Shown here: in pieces, positions 1 through 5,584 of the stretch
How positions within the stretch are numbered: position 1 is the stretch's first letter
How the letters are laid out: the number at the start of each line of letters is the position of its first letter
Source of the DNA: an uncultured Lachnospiraceae bacterium
GTDB lineage: Bacteria > Bacillota > Clostridia > Lachnospirales > Lachnospiraceae
Assembly: GCA_946413945.1 (NCBI GenBank)
Contig: CAMKMR010000132.1
Coordinates: 1 to 5,641, forward strand
DNA: 5,641 nucleotides
Reading direction: 5' to 3'
Position numbers and translations under genes: made by a program
The notes under the pieces: model-generated
Databases searched by the model: none
What the model saw: the letters and a program-made list of their open reading frames with translations, nothing else
Told to the model about the DNA's origin: nothing

Positions 1-9
1 ATATACAAG

Positions 10-55
10 TTGACATAAAAATGGACCATAGCCCCCGGGACTATGGTCCATTTTT
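10..55. repeat. Dispersed hairpin repeat, copy 1
   Basis: Positions 10-31 match 4178-4199 at 21 of 22 bases; the only difference is G versus A at the third base. The match starts eight bases before the hairpin stem, so the two copies share ancestry and not just a common terminator shape. The 3' half (41-55) is the perfect complement of 17-31. The loop holds CCCGGG (34-39), itself a palindrome, and CCCGGG is also present in copy 2. The sequence shows a repeated element; whether it is mobile or simply abundant in this genome cannot be told from two copies. Confidence 0.8.
17..55. terminator. Bidirectional intrinsic terminator hairpin
   Basis: Arms AAAAATGGACCATAG (17-31) and CTATGGTCCATTTTT (41-55) pair perfectly over 15 bp around a 9-base loop (32-40). 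The top strand ends in five T and the bottom strand does too, because the left arm starts with five A, so the hairpin could stop transcripts from either side. It probably ends a gene lying left of the window and insulates the hydrolase promoter immediately to the right. The right arm could instead fold locally (GGAC-TATG-GTCC, 38-49). Confidence 0.75.
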
Positions 56-58
56 GGC

Positions 59-87
59 TTATCATTTTTATAGGAAAATGATATGAT
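59..87 (+). promoter_or_regulatory. Promoter of the hydrolase gene with palindromic operator candidate
   Basis: A -35-like TTATCA (59-64) and a -10-like TATGAT (82-87) are separated by exactly 17 bp. A perfect palindrome with 9-bp arms, TATCATTTT (60-68) and AAAATGATA (75-83), fills the space between and touches both elements, around centre TATAGG. A dimeric repressor bound there would block RNA polymerase. The arms are not followed by a T-run, so a terminator is unlikely. A second TATGAT lies at 91-96 but has a poorer -35. The leader to the ATG at 137 would be about 40 bases. Confidence 0.5.
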
Positions 88-136
88 GAATATGATTACA
101 AGCAAAATAAAAAAACAAAACATGGGGGATTAGTGT

Positions 137-1264
137 ATGGAAGAAAATGAATCTATGCTTGAAGAAAATAAAAAATCCAAGAAACCAAAGAAATCTAAAA
201 AGAAGATAATTCTCATTATTCTACTTAGTATCATAGTTTTAATGGTGGCAGGCTGGTGGGCCTTCTGTGTTAAGCTCTATGATGAAAATTTAAACACTAG
301 TGCAGACAGCTACGAACCATTGATGCTTCGGGTAGAAGATTTTGAGGGATTAGAGTGTAAAGAGTATTCTTTCCCATCTGACAAGGGACAGCTTCTGGCT
401 GGTTATTTATACAGCAGTGGAGAAGATCAGCATGCAGTTATGGTCATAGCTCACGGATTTGGTGGCGGCGGTCATAATTCCTATATGGATGTAGCGGATT
501 ACTTTGCTAAGAAAGGCTATTATGTCTTTGCATATGATGCTACAGCGATGGATAAGAGCGAGGGAAAAAGTTTAGGTGGTGTTCCTCAGGGCGTGATAGA
601 TCTTAGTTATGCCATTTCATTTGTAGAATCTTGTGACGATCTTTCTGATCTTCCAATCGTTCTTTTCGGACACAGCTGGGGCGGATACTGTGTAAGCGCT
701 GTTCTTACATATCATCCAGAAGTTAAGGCTGTTGTTGAATGTTCTGGTTTTAACAGCTCGCCAGATATGTTTGAATCAGGCGGAAAAGATCAGGCGGGAA
801 GTATCATTTACGCGATGAGGCCTTTTATTGCAATCCATGAGCGCTGCAAATTTGGCAAATACGCTTCAAATACAGCCAGGGACGGCTTTGACGCTACTGA
901 TGCCAGGGTGATGATAGTGCACAGCGCTGACGATAAGGTGATAGGAATTGAGTACGGATTAGATAAATATTATAAGAAATATAAGGATGATCCTCGTTTT
1001 ACTTTCATCAGATTTGAAGATAAAGGGCATAACAGTATTTTAAATGACCCTGACAATACTTACGAAGATGAATTAAATGCTGATTTTGACAAATGGCTCA
1101 AAACACTTGATTATGATTATAATGCAAAAGAAAATAAAGAGCGTTTCAAAGAGGATAAAGCTAACTATCTCATTAAAAATCTTGATCATTATAAATGGAG
1201 CCATAGGTTGGATGAAGATTTGTGTGAGAAATTCCTGGATTTTTATGAGCAGGCCTTGCAGTAG
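137..1264 (+). CDS. Membrane-anchored alpha/beta hydrolase (serine hydrolase)
   Basis: The 375-residue protein has a Lys-rich N-terminus (residues 12-23) followed by one hydrophobic segment (about 24-44), so it should sit in the membrane with the catalytic domain probably outside. The domain shows the alpha/beta-hydrolase order: an HGFGGGG oxyanion segment (106-112), nucleophile elbow GHSWGG with Ser180, an acid in HSADDKV (Asp265, less likely Asp266) and the final KGHNS His298. The YDATAMDKSEGKSLGG loop (133-148) is typical of clostridial S33-like hydrolases of unknown substrate. The start is supported by GGGGG (124-128) eight bases upstream. The domain looks complete, with a charged helical tail (about 325-375). 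Its true substrate (ester, lipid or peptide) cannot be read from sequence. It appears to be monocistronic, followed by a gene remnant. Confidence 0.88.
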   Translation: MEENESMLEENKKSKKPKKSKKKIILIILLSIIVLMVAGWWAFCVKLYDENLNTSADSYEPLMLRVEDFEGLECKEYSFPSDKGQLLAGYLYSSGEDQHAVMVIAHGFGGGGHNSYMDVADYFAKKGYYVFAYDATAMDKSEGKSLGGVPQGVIDLSYAISFVESCDDLSDLPIVLFGHSWGGYCVSAVLTYHPEVKAVVECSGFNSSPDMFESGGKDQAGSIIYAMRPFIAIHERCKFGKYASNTARDGFDATDARVMIVHSADDKVIGIEYGLDKYYKKYKDDPRFTFIRFEDKGHNSILNDPDNTYEDELNADFDKWLKTLDYDYNAKENKERFKEDKANYLIKNLDHYKWSHRLDEDLCEKFLDFYEQALQ

Positions 1265-1291
1265 CCTGGGTCAGAATTGGGATTTCGGTAA

Positions 1292-1573
1292 AATAATATA
1301 TTTGCTGAGGCGACTACTTATGCCGAGAGCAAGAGAAAAAAGATAGAAAGTATTTTTGTGAGCGAGGAATTATATAATAGGTCACTGAAAGAGAAAAAAA
1401 TTAGCAGGGATATAATCGGAAAAACAGTTGCATGCTGGTGGGTTCGCTCTAACTCTGATGCTTGGAAAACGTCAGACCGTTCGTGGGTTGTCGGCGCGCT
1501 CGGAAATGGAAACTGTGTATATCTTCATGATTCATGAGTTCGTTCTGTTTTATATGTAAGGAGGTTGCAATGA
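1292..1573 (+). pseudogene. 3' remnant of a DUF6273-like gene, with in-frame TGA
   Basis: This frame is open for 81 codons from the TAA at 1289-1291 to a TGA at 1535-1537, has no credible start, and contains AEATTYAESK (from 1304) then CWWVRS (from 1433), NGN and VYLHDS. The order 'A-x-x-T-x-YA-x-(A/S)-K ... WW-(L/V)-RS ... GVRPALYV' is how I remember the C-terminal part of DUF6273 domains. Past the TGA the same frame continues VRSVLYVRRLQ and stops at TGA 1571-1573. A GGA-to-TGA change would restore GVRSVLYV, close to the family's GVRP(A/V)LYV ending. The N-terminal part is missing, so this is a truncated gene with a later nonsense change. Its 3' part (1440-1505) is visibly more GC-rich than the neighbours. 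The final TGA overlaps the ATG of the next gene. The family call is from memory. Confidence 0.65.
1557..1564 (+). promoter_or_regulatory. Ribosome binding site fixing the start of the DUF6892-like gene
   Basis: TAAGGAGG lies five bases before the ATG at 1570. An in-frame ATG at 1534 is 36 bases earlier with no ribosome binding site, and the extra residues it would add read from DNA that belongs to the upstream remnant in another frame. The start at 1570 is therefore preferred. Confidence 0.85.
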
Positions 1574-2568
1574 ATACTATAAATGTTTTTGATAATGGAT
1601 TTAATATTAATGGAAATGATCTGATATTTCCGCTTTCTTATGACGAGATAAAGGATGTACTTGGTGAAGCCAGAGTTGTTAATGATGATGAAACTCATAC
1701 TTCATATTGCTATGATGAGCTTGGAATAGAATTTGATGGCTCGATTGAATATCTGCCTAATCTTAAGAGAAAAAAGGCATACAAGGATAAAGAGCATAAT
1801 ATCATTTCGCTTACTTTATATGTGACAGGTGAAAAAATATATGGTTTTAAGGATTCAAAATGTGTAAAAATTTATGAGGGAAGTCTAACTGTATTAGGAG
1901 AAAAAATCAGTAAAGATAACACCTGGAAAGACATACTTGGTTATGGCTGCATGCCCATAATTAAGATCAATAGTAAAGAAAAAAGGAACATTTTTGTAAG
2001 CAGTACTATTTTAACGGAAGACGAAGAGCCATTTTATGACGGGGACAGGCTTAAAAAAAATGTTATCATTTCGTTTCACCCTGAAAGACCAAAGAGCAAG
2101 GTGGACTATACTATAGTGACTCCGGATGAAGAATGCCTGGTGTTTGATACATTTAATTTTAAGCTGGCTGTAATAAATGAACTTATGTACAACCAGGATG
2201 TGCTTGAACCTTACTTTGACATTTATGATTACATGGCATTTAAGAAAGGCAAATGGAACCTTGAAACGGATAAGAATATCAGGGCGGCAGTTAACTATTT
2301 TAAAGAATTACCAATTCCTGCGCGCCTGGCAGATTTTGTGACTGAGATAAATATGGATGGGGCTGATGAAATCTATATGAACATAGCTCCTGAGTGGGAT
2401 GGAAGAGATGAGAGATTTGATTTTAACAGCCTTACAGAGTCGGAAATAAAACAATTCAAAAATCTTAAAAAGATGGTCATCTTTGGAAATGATAAAGATG
2501 CTGAAAAGTTACAGAAGATCTGCGGACCATTTGGAATAACAGTTGAGCCATTGGCTACGATTGGATAA
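1570..2568 (+). CDS. DUF6892-like protein with DUF7738-like N-terminal region
   Basis: 332 residues, soluble, with no signal peptide or membrane segment. The N-terminal part (about 3-110) has an FNINGNDLIFPLSYDEIKDVLGE pattern (an 'NG-x-L-x-(F/L)P-(L/F)-(T/S)-x-(D/E)E-(L/I)-x-x-(V/L)LG' motif) that recalls DUF7738. The C-terminal part (about 190-305) matches my memory of DUF6892: FNFKLAVINELMY (195-207), PYFDIYDY (214-221), IPARLADFVTEI (249-260), then DG-x-(D/N)EIY (263-269) and IAPEWDG (272-278). The fold and biochemistry are unknown to me. Such proteins often occur as small orphan genes, sometimes near toxin/immunity genes. The ATGA overlap with the DUF6273-like remnant upstream suggests the two were once translationally coupled. 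A new promoter follows after the stop, so MerR is probably transcribed separately. Confidence 0.75.
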   Translation: MNTINVFDNGFNINGNDLIFPLSYDEIKDVLGEARVVNDDETHTSYCYDELGIEFDGSIEYLPNLKRKKAYKDKEHNIISLTLYVTGEKIYGFKDSKCVKIYEGSLTVLGEKISKDNTWKDILGYGCMPIIKINSKEKRNIFVSSTILTEDEEPFYDGDRLKKNVIISFHPERPKSKVDYTIVTPDEECLVFDTFNFKLAVINELMYNQDVLEPYFDIYDYMAFKKGKWNLETDKNIRAAVNYFKELPIPARLADFVTEINMDGADEIYMNIAPEWDGRDERFDFNSLTESEIKQFKNLKKMVIFGNDKDAEKLQKICGPFGITVEPLATIG

Positions 2569-2586
2569 AAAAATTGGAAAAAAATG

Positions 2587-2617
2587 TTGACCTTACAGTT
2601 TACTGCAATGATAAAAC
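2587..2617 (+). promoter_or_regulatory. MerR-type promoter and operator
   Basis: A -35 TTGACC (2587-2592) is followed at once by the near-palindrome TTACAGT-TT-ACTGCAA (2593-2608; six of seven arm positions pair, and seven of nine if each arm is extended by two bases). A -10 candidate is TGATAA (2609-2614, 16-bp spacer) or TAAAAC (2612-2617, 19-bp spacer). A dyad set between -35 and -10 with a long spacer is the hallmark of MerR-family operators, and the regulator gene starts about 25 bases downstream. Autoregulation by that protein is the simplest reading. Confidence 0.72.
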
Positions 2618-2641
2618 GGAATCAGAAAGGAGGTACATGAT

Positions 2642-3457
2642 ATGACAATTAAGGAATTTGCCTGTCTCTGTGGATGCAATCCCCAGACACTTCGTTATTA
2701 TGATCATGTAAATCTGCTGAAACCGGGCAAAGTGAATCAATGTTCAGGCTATAGGTATTACGATGAGGATCAAGCTCTTATATTTGTAAAAATAAAGAAT
2801 CTTCAAAAGGCTGGGTTTACCATTGATGAGATAAGAGAACTCCTTGATAAGGATGATAATGTAATCTACAAAGCCTTTGATAAAAAAATTGCTGAAGAAG
2901 AAAAAAGATTACAGGAAATTAAAGCCATCCAGAAGTCATATCAGACAGAAATGAATATGATTCAAGAAAAAATCAATAATGTAAAAAATAAGGTAATTCA
3001 GGCAATGCAGGAATATGACCCTAGCAAGGAGTTTGGGATCAGTCGTGATGAGTATTACAGTATTATCAGTAATGTGAACAGACATTTTGATAATATTGTT
3101 GTTTCTAACATAAGGCATTTTGATTTTGAGGAGTTTAATTACAAAGAAGAATCTATAGAGGAGCAGGAGTATCTTGATATCCTTCACAATCCGGAATATG
3201 AGCTAGTTTTTGAAAAACATGCTTGGTCAAACATTAAGGATTTTATAGACGAATTCATTTGCCTTGAAGATGGAGCAGAATATTTTTTAAACATTAGTCT
3301 GGTAGATGATGAACCGTTAAACAACATTGCTTTTTCCAATACACTTCTTGGAATATTGCTCGATAGAAATCCTGGGAAGAAAAATAATATTTCATGTAAC
3401 ATTGAAGAATCCGAGGATGGTAAAAAACATTTATGGATTTTAAAATGTAGGAAATAA
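2642..3457 (+). CDS. MerR-family transcriptional regulator
   Basis: 271 residues. The N-terminal winged helix-turn-helix is clear: MTIKEFACLCGCNPQTLRYYD (1-21, with LRYYD in the recognition region), SGYRYYDEDQ (35-44) and LQKAGFTIDEIRELL (54-68). A long charged helix (about 72-125) should form the antiparallel dimer coiled coil. The C-terminal 145 residues (127-271) are acidic/aromatic and probably sense a ligand, like the BmrR/TipA class in length, but I do not recognise the effector domain. Cysteines 8, 10 and 12 lie inside the HTH and not in the metal-binding position of metal-sensing MerR proteins, so metal sensing is unlikely. AAAGGAGG (2626-2633) is eight bases before the ATG. It probably controls itself and the membrane protein 36 bp downstream; no drug transporter is adjacent. 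Confidence 0.93.
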   Translation: MTIKEFACLCGCNPQTLRYYDHVNLLKPGKVNQCSGYRYYDEDQALIFVKIKNLQKAGFTIDEIRELLDKDDNVIYKAFDKKIAEEEKRLQEIKAIQKSYQTEMNMIQEKINNVKNKVIQAMQEYDPSKEFGISRDEYYSIISNVNRHFDNIVVSNIRHFDFEEFNYKEESIEEQEYLDILHNPEYELVFEKHAWSNIKDFIDEFICLEDGAEYFLNISLVDDEPLNNIAFSNTLLGILLDRNPGKKNNISCNIEESEDGKKHLWILKCRK

Positions 3458-3493
3458 AAAAAGTGATGATAGTTTAGGTGATAAGGAGAATAT

Positions 3494-4162
3494 ATGCAAT
3501 CTGGTGAAAGAGTTGTAAATGATCATGGCATAAGAGAAATAGTTGAGATTATTTTAAATGTCATTATCCTTGTTTTGGTGGGAGTGGGGTCTGTAAAGAT
3601 GTTTTTTAATAATGATAATAATTCAGCCCTTTTGTCGATAGGATTATCAAATTTTAAATACTTTACGGTTTTATCAAATGTTTATTGTGGAATAATAGCC
3701 GCGGTTAGACTATGCTTTTATTTCTTAAACAAGAAAATGCCTATGATTCTTAAATTATCAGCGGCTGCCTCAGTAGGACTTACCTTCCTTACTATTGCGG
3801 CTTTTCTTGCACCATTGTATCCGAATCTTAATCTCTATCAGGGGGCGAATCTCTATTTTCATCTGATTGTTCCGCTTATTGCTATGCTGGAATTTGTCGT
3901 TTTAAGGACTGAAGAAAAAATACCTTTTAGATATACACTTGTTTCAGCTACATTTTCGATTATATATGGAATGATATATCTGTTAAATAATCTGATAAAC
4001 GGCGTAGGACAGTGGCCTGATAGCAATGATTGGTATGGGTTCCTAAACTGGGGATATCCGGTGGGTATAGCAATATTTGCCGTTATAGTATTACTTAATT
4101 GGCTAATAGCGGTGATTCTTAGATTTTTAAATCATATACTAAACAAACCTAATAAAAATTAA
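3494..4162 (+). CDS. Pr6Pr/AIG1-like integral membrane protein
   Basis: 222 residues with six predicted membrane spans (about 17-38, 55-78, 87-108, 119-137, 148-168, 187-212). FKYFTVLSN (54-62), LYFHLIVPLIAMLEFVV (120-136) and the late YPVGIAIFAVIVLLNW (188-203) resemble the bacterial Pr6Pr family, related to FAR-17a/AIG1. Eukaryotic AIG1 and ADTRP use a conserved Thr and His to hydrolyse fatty-acid esters of hydroxy fatty acids; Thr58 and His123 sit at comparable places here, so a lipid hydrolase is conceivable but unproven. AAGGAG (3483-3488) is five bases before the ATG. The 36-bp gap after MerR has no terminator, so both are likely read from the MerR promoter. The family call rests on motif memory and topology. 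Confidence 0.65.
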   Translation: MQSGERVVNDHGIREIVEIILNVIILVLVGVGSVKMFFNNDNNSALLSIGLSNFKYFTVLSNVYCGIIAAVRLCFYFLNKKMPMILKLSAAASVGLTFLTIAAFLAPLYPNLNLYQGANLYFHLIVPLIAMLEFVVLRTEEKIPFRYTLVSATFSIIYGMIYLLNNLINGVGQWPDSNDWYGFLNWGYPVGIAIFAVIVLLNWLIAVILRFLNHILNKPNKN

Positions 4163-4177
4163 AATGAATTATTATGG

Positions 4178-4238
4178 TTAACATAAAAATGGACCATAGT
4201 CCCGGGGGCAGTGGTCCATCCCGGGGGCAGTGGTCCAT
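4178..4238. repeat. Dispersed hairpin repeat, copy 2, altered
   Basis: Positions 4178-4199 repeat 10-31 with one mismatch. The right arm differs: the outer eight base pairs survive (ATGGACCA 4189-4196 with TGGTCCAT), but inner pairs are degraded (T-G wobble, then an A-A mismatch), and no T-run follows the arms. Terminator activity is therefore likely weaker than for copy 1, and read-through from the membrane-protein gene into the next gene is possible. Confidence 0.75.
4201..4238. repeat. 19-bp perfect tandem duplication of the hairpin 3' arm
   Basis: CCCGGGGGCAGTGGTCCAT occurs twice head to tail (4201-4219 and 4220-4238) with no mismatch. Each copy ends in TGGTCCAT, so the single left arm at 4189-4196 can pair with either one, giving two alternative stems that differ in loop size. 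The identity suggests a recent slippage or unequal-copying event. Confidence 0.93.
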
Positions 4239-4257
4239 CTTAAATATAAAATTTTTT

Positions 4258-4262
4258 GGAGG
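4258..4262 (+). promoter_or_regulatory. Ribosome binding site fixing the start of the DUF6985-like gene
   Basis: GGAGG lies eight bases before the ATG at 4271. A TTG at 4256 in the same frame overlaps this motif and so cannot use it. The ATG start is preferred. No convincing promoter is visible in the 108 bases between this gene and the previous one; a TATAAA at 4245-4250 has no -35 and lies too close to the ribosome binding site. Confidence 0.85.
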
Positions 4263-4270
4263 ATGAGAAA

Positions 4271-4771
4271 ATGTTAGATGCTACATTTGGAGAAGTTGAA
4301 TATGAAGAAGGCTATGCATATATAGGACACAAGGATTTGTTGTTTGGTGGAAAAGAACAATCTGTGGAAATATTAATTATGTGCGATGATGACGAGGAGG
4401 AGATTAGCCAGTTTCATCGTGATGCATTTGAAGCATTATTGCATGGGTGGGACGAGATAAAACATAAGATTGCTGATGCAATACTTGACTATTACAACAG
4501 TGAAGAAAAGGGCTCATATGGTCCGGATGATGAGGAAGAATTCAAATCATGGTGGCCAGATATTGATAGTGAGGACGAATTAGTAAAAATGATTCATTTA
4601 GAGTCTATTGTTATTGAGTCAGAATATGTCATGGAATCTAAAGGTGACAATCCACTCTATATTTTGTTCAGTCGTGACTGGGGTGGCGAGGATACGGAAG
4701 AAAATGGCGTCGCTGTACTAATAGAAGACGGAGAAGTAACCGAGGTAGGTTATAAAGATATAGCGTTTTAA
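4271..4771 (+). CDS. DUF6985-like acidic protein
   Basis: 166 residues, strongly acidic (runs such as DDDEEE at 39-44 and DDEEE at 86-90), no signal peptide or membrane segment. The pattern from memory of DUF6985 is: an early beta-rich part with LLFGGKEQSVEILI (23-36), QFHRDAFEALL (47-57), an IADAILDYYN helix (67-76), a Trp/Pro pair in SWWPDID (93-99), a LVKMIHLESIVI strand (104-115), and the closing LYILFSRDWGGED ... NGVAVLIEDGEVTEVG (129-160). Molecular function is unknown. Small size, acidity and orphan position next to another small acidic protein recall immunity proteins of polymorphic toxin systems, but no toxin gene is present. The flanking hairpin repeat and the remnant behind it show local rearrangement. 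Confidence 0.72.
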   Translation: MLDATFGEVEYEEGYAYIGHKDLLFGGKEQSVEILIMCDDDEEEISQFHRDAFEALLHGWDEIKHKIADAILDYYNSEEKGSYGPDDEEEFKSWWPDIDSEDELVKMIHLESIVIESEYVMESKGDNPLYILFSRDWGGEDTEENGVAVLIEDGEVTEVGYKDIAF

Positions 4772-4785
4772 ATATGAATGTTATA

Positions 4786-4812
4786 TAGAGCAGTTATAGA
4801 ATGACTGCTCTA
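4786..4812. other. Perfect 9-bp inverted repeat without T-run
   Basis: TAGAGCAGT (4786-4794) pairs perfectly with ACTGCTCTA (4804-4812) around the loop TATAGAATG. It sits 15 bases after the DUF6985-like stop. Neither strand has a T-run after the stem, so it is not a standard intrinsic terminator. It lies just before the point where the next gene remnant opens. Confidence 0.6.
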
Positions 4813-4823
4813 ATAGAAAGTGA

Positions 4824-4991
4824 GCCGAGGATATCCTGCTTCACAAAGCATGGAAGAAAGCTATTCAGGCCTGTAATGATTTTATTAATTCTAATCCTGA
4901 TTATGATATGGATGTTACATTTGCAGTGTTAGATGATGCGATTCTAAAAATTGGAGAGGATACTCTTAAAGAGATAAGGGAGGAAAAATGA
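4824..4991 (+). pseudogene. 5'-truncated gene remnant overlapping the last gene
   Basis: After a TGA at 4821-4823 this frame stays open for 55 codons to a TGA at 4989-4991. It reads AEDILLHKAWKKAIQACNDF, then INSNPDYDMDVTFAVLDD and AILKIGEDTLKEIREEK, which looks like real protein (amphipathic helices, biased codon use like the neighbours). There is no start codon at the front; the first ATG (4908) lacks a ribosome binding site and leaves 27 residues. The final TGA overlaps the next gene's ATG (ATGA), the usual arrangement of a coupled gene pair. I read it as the 3' end of a gene whose 5' part was lost. I do not recognise the family. Confidence 0.55.
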
Positions 4992-5518
4992 GTATGCGTG
5001 AATTAAAAAATGACGCCAATGATATGGATTGGCTCGAAGGAAAATTTGATTCCATTTCACTGTTTAAGGGTGAGATGAATATTACAATATTTCACAATTC
5101 AGAAGAAGCGGTTTCTTATGCCGAAGAATGCGTAAAAGCTTACAATTCTTTAAATAATGATAAGGCATTATTGGATGATATTCAGGAGCATCTTGCAAAA
5201 TTTTTGCTGTATATGAATGACGAATGGAAAGCGATGGATATATTTGAGGATATAGCTGCTAATACTCAGAAGGTTGTTGACGGGTATAATGAGGGCAGGC
5301 GACTGATTGAGTATCTATCCCGTCCTCGTCTTTATGTGGAGCTTCCTGATGAAGAGAATTTCAGCAAAAATGATATCGGATATGTAATAGAGGCGGAGTG
5401 CCCTTGGGAGCCAGAACATCAGTGCTCAATAATAATTAGAAATGGAAAGCTGAAGTACGTCGGCCCATCAGAGGGAAATACTCCGTGGGATGACGATGAA
5501 GATTATTATTATTTATAA
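4988..5518 (+). CDS. Small acidic protein of unknown function, immunity-like
   Basis: 176 residues, acidic, soluble. Residues 1-36 are mixed, 38-112 look helical (EEAVSYAEECVKAYNSL, DIQEHLAKFLLYMNDEW, VVDGYNEGRRLIEYLSRP), and 114-176 look beta-rich with IGYVIEAECPWEPEHQ (130-145), SIIIRNGKLKYVG (147-159) and the ending TPWDDDEDYYYL. The W-x-P-E-H signature followed by a beta hairpin and VG resembles the C-terminus of the DUF6985-like protein upstream, so the two may be distant relatives. AGGGAGG (4977-4983) is only four bases from the ATG at 4988; the in-frame ATG at 4994 would have ten, so the start is uncertain by two codons. The ATGA overlap ties it to the remnant upstream, and a terminator follows directly. 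No biochemical role can be assigned. Confidence 0.75.
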   Translation: MSMRELKNDANDMDWLEGKFDSISLFKGEMNITIFHNSEEAVSYAEECVKAYNSLNNDKALLDDIQEHLAKFLLYMNDEWKAMDIFEDIAANTQKVVDGYNEGRRLIEYLSRPRLYVELPDEENFSKNDIGYVIEAECPWEPEHQCSIIIRNGKLKYVGPSEGNTPWDDDEDYYYL

Positions 5519-5522
5519 TCTT

Positions 5523-5566
5523 AGGGCTAACACTCGTGACTTTAGTCATGAGATACAGCCCTTTTT
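5523..5566 (+). terminator. Intrinsic terminator
   Basis: Outer stem AGGGCT (5523-5528) with AGCCCT (5557-5562), a symmetric 4x4 internal loop, then inner stem CTCGTGAC (5533-5540) with GTCATGAG (5545-5552, one G-U) closed by a TTTA tetraloop. A five-T run (5562-5566) follows. It begins four bases after the stop codon of the preceding gene. On the minus strand there is no T-run, so it works for the plus-strand gene only. Confidence 0.85.
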
Positions 5567-5584
5567 ACACATGCATTTTACTAA

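Noticed and set aside
10..15. TTGACA as a -35 element within the first repeat copy
   Set aside because: The -10 position 17 bp downstream falls in the GC loop of the hairpin (CCCCCG), and the second repeat copy has TTAACA with CCCGGG at the matching place. It is part of the repeat, not a promoter.
60..83. Fur box or intrinsic terminator
   Set aside because: The half-sites TATCATT and AATGATA are in the opposite order to the Fur consensus, and no T-run follows the right arm.
1077..1346. 89-codon plus-strand frame overlapping the end of the hydrolase
   Set aside because: It runs out of frame through the conserved tail of the hydrolase, has no ribosome binding site, and its composition is not protein-like.
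1373..1378. Perfect TATAAT as -10 of a promoter for the DUF6892-like gene
   Set aside because: No acceptable -35 lies 16-18 bp upstream (TTGTGA is 11 bp away), and the match falls inside the remnant coding frame. It may still be used, but the sequence alone does not support it.
1535..1537. TGA read as a sense codon (Gly or Trp), or a recoded gene
   Set aside because: The six intact genes happen to end in TAA or TAG, but they contain no internal TGA, all Trp codons are TGG, and the remnant also lacks its N-terminal half. Gene decay under the standard code explains it better.
2936..3402. Two minus-strand open frames inside the MerR gene
   Set aside because: Both are antisense to a clearly coding AT-rich gene, lack ribosome binding sites, and read as low-complexity Ile/Leu/Phe- or Ser-rich shadows.
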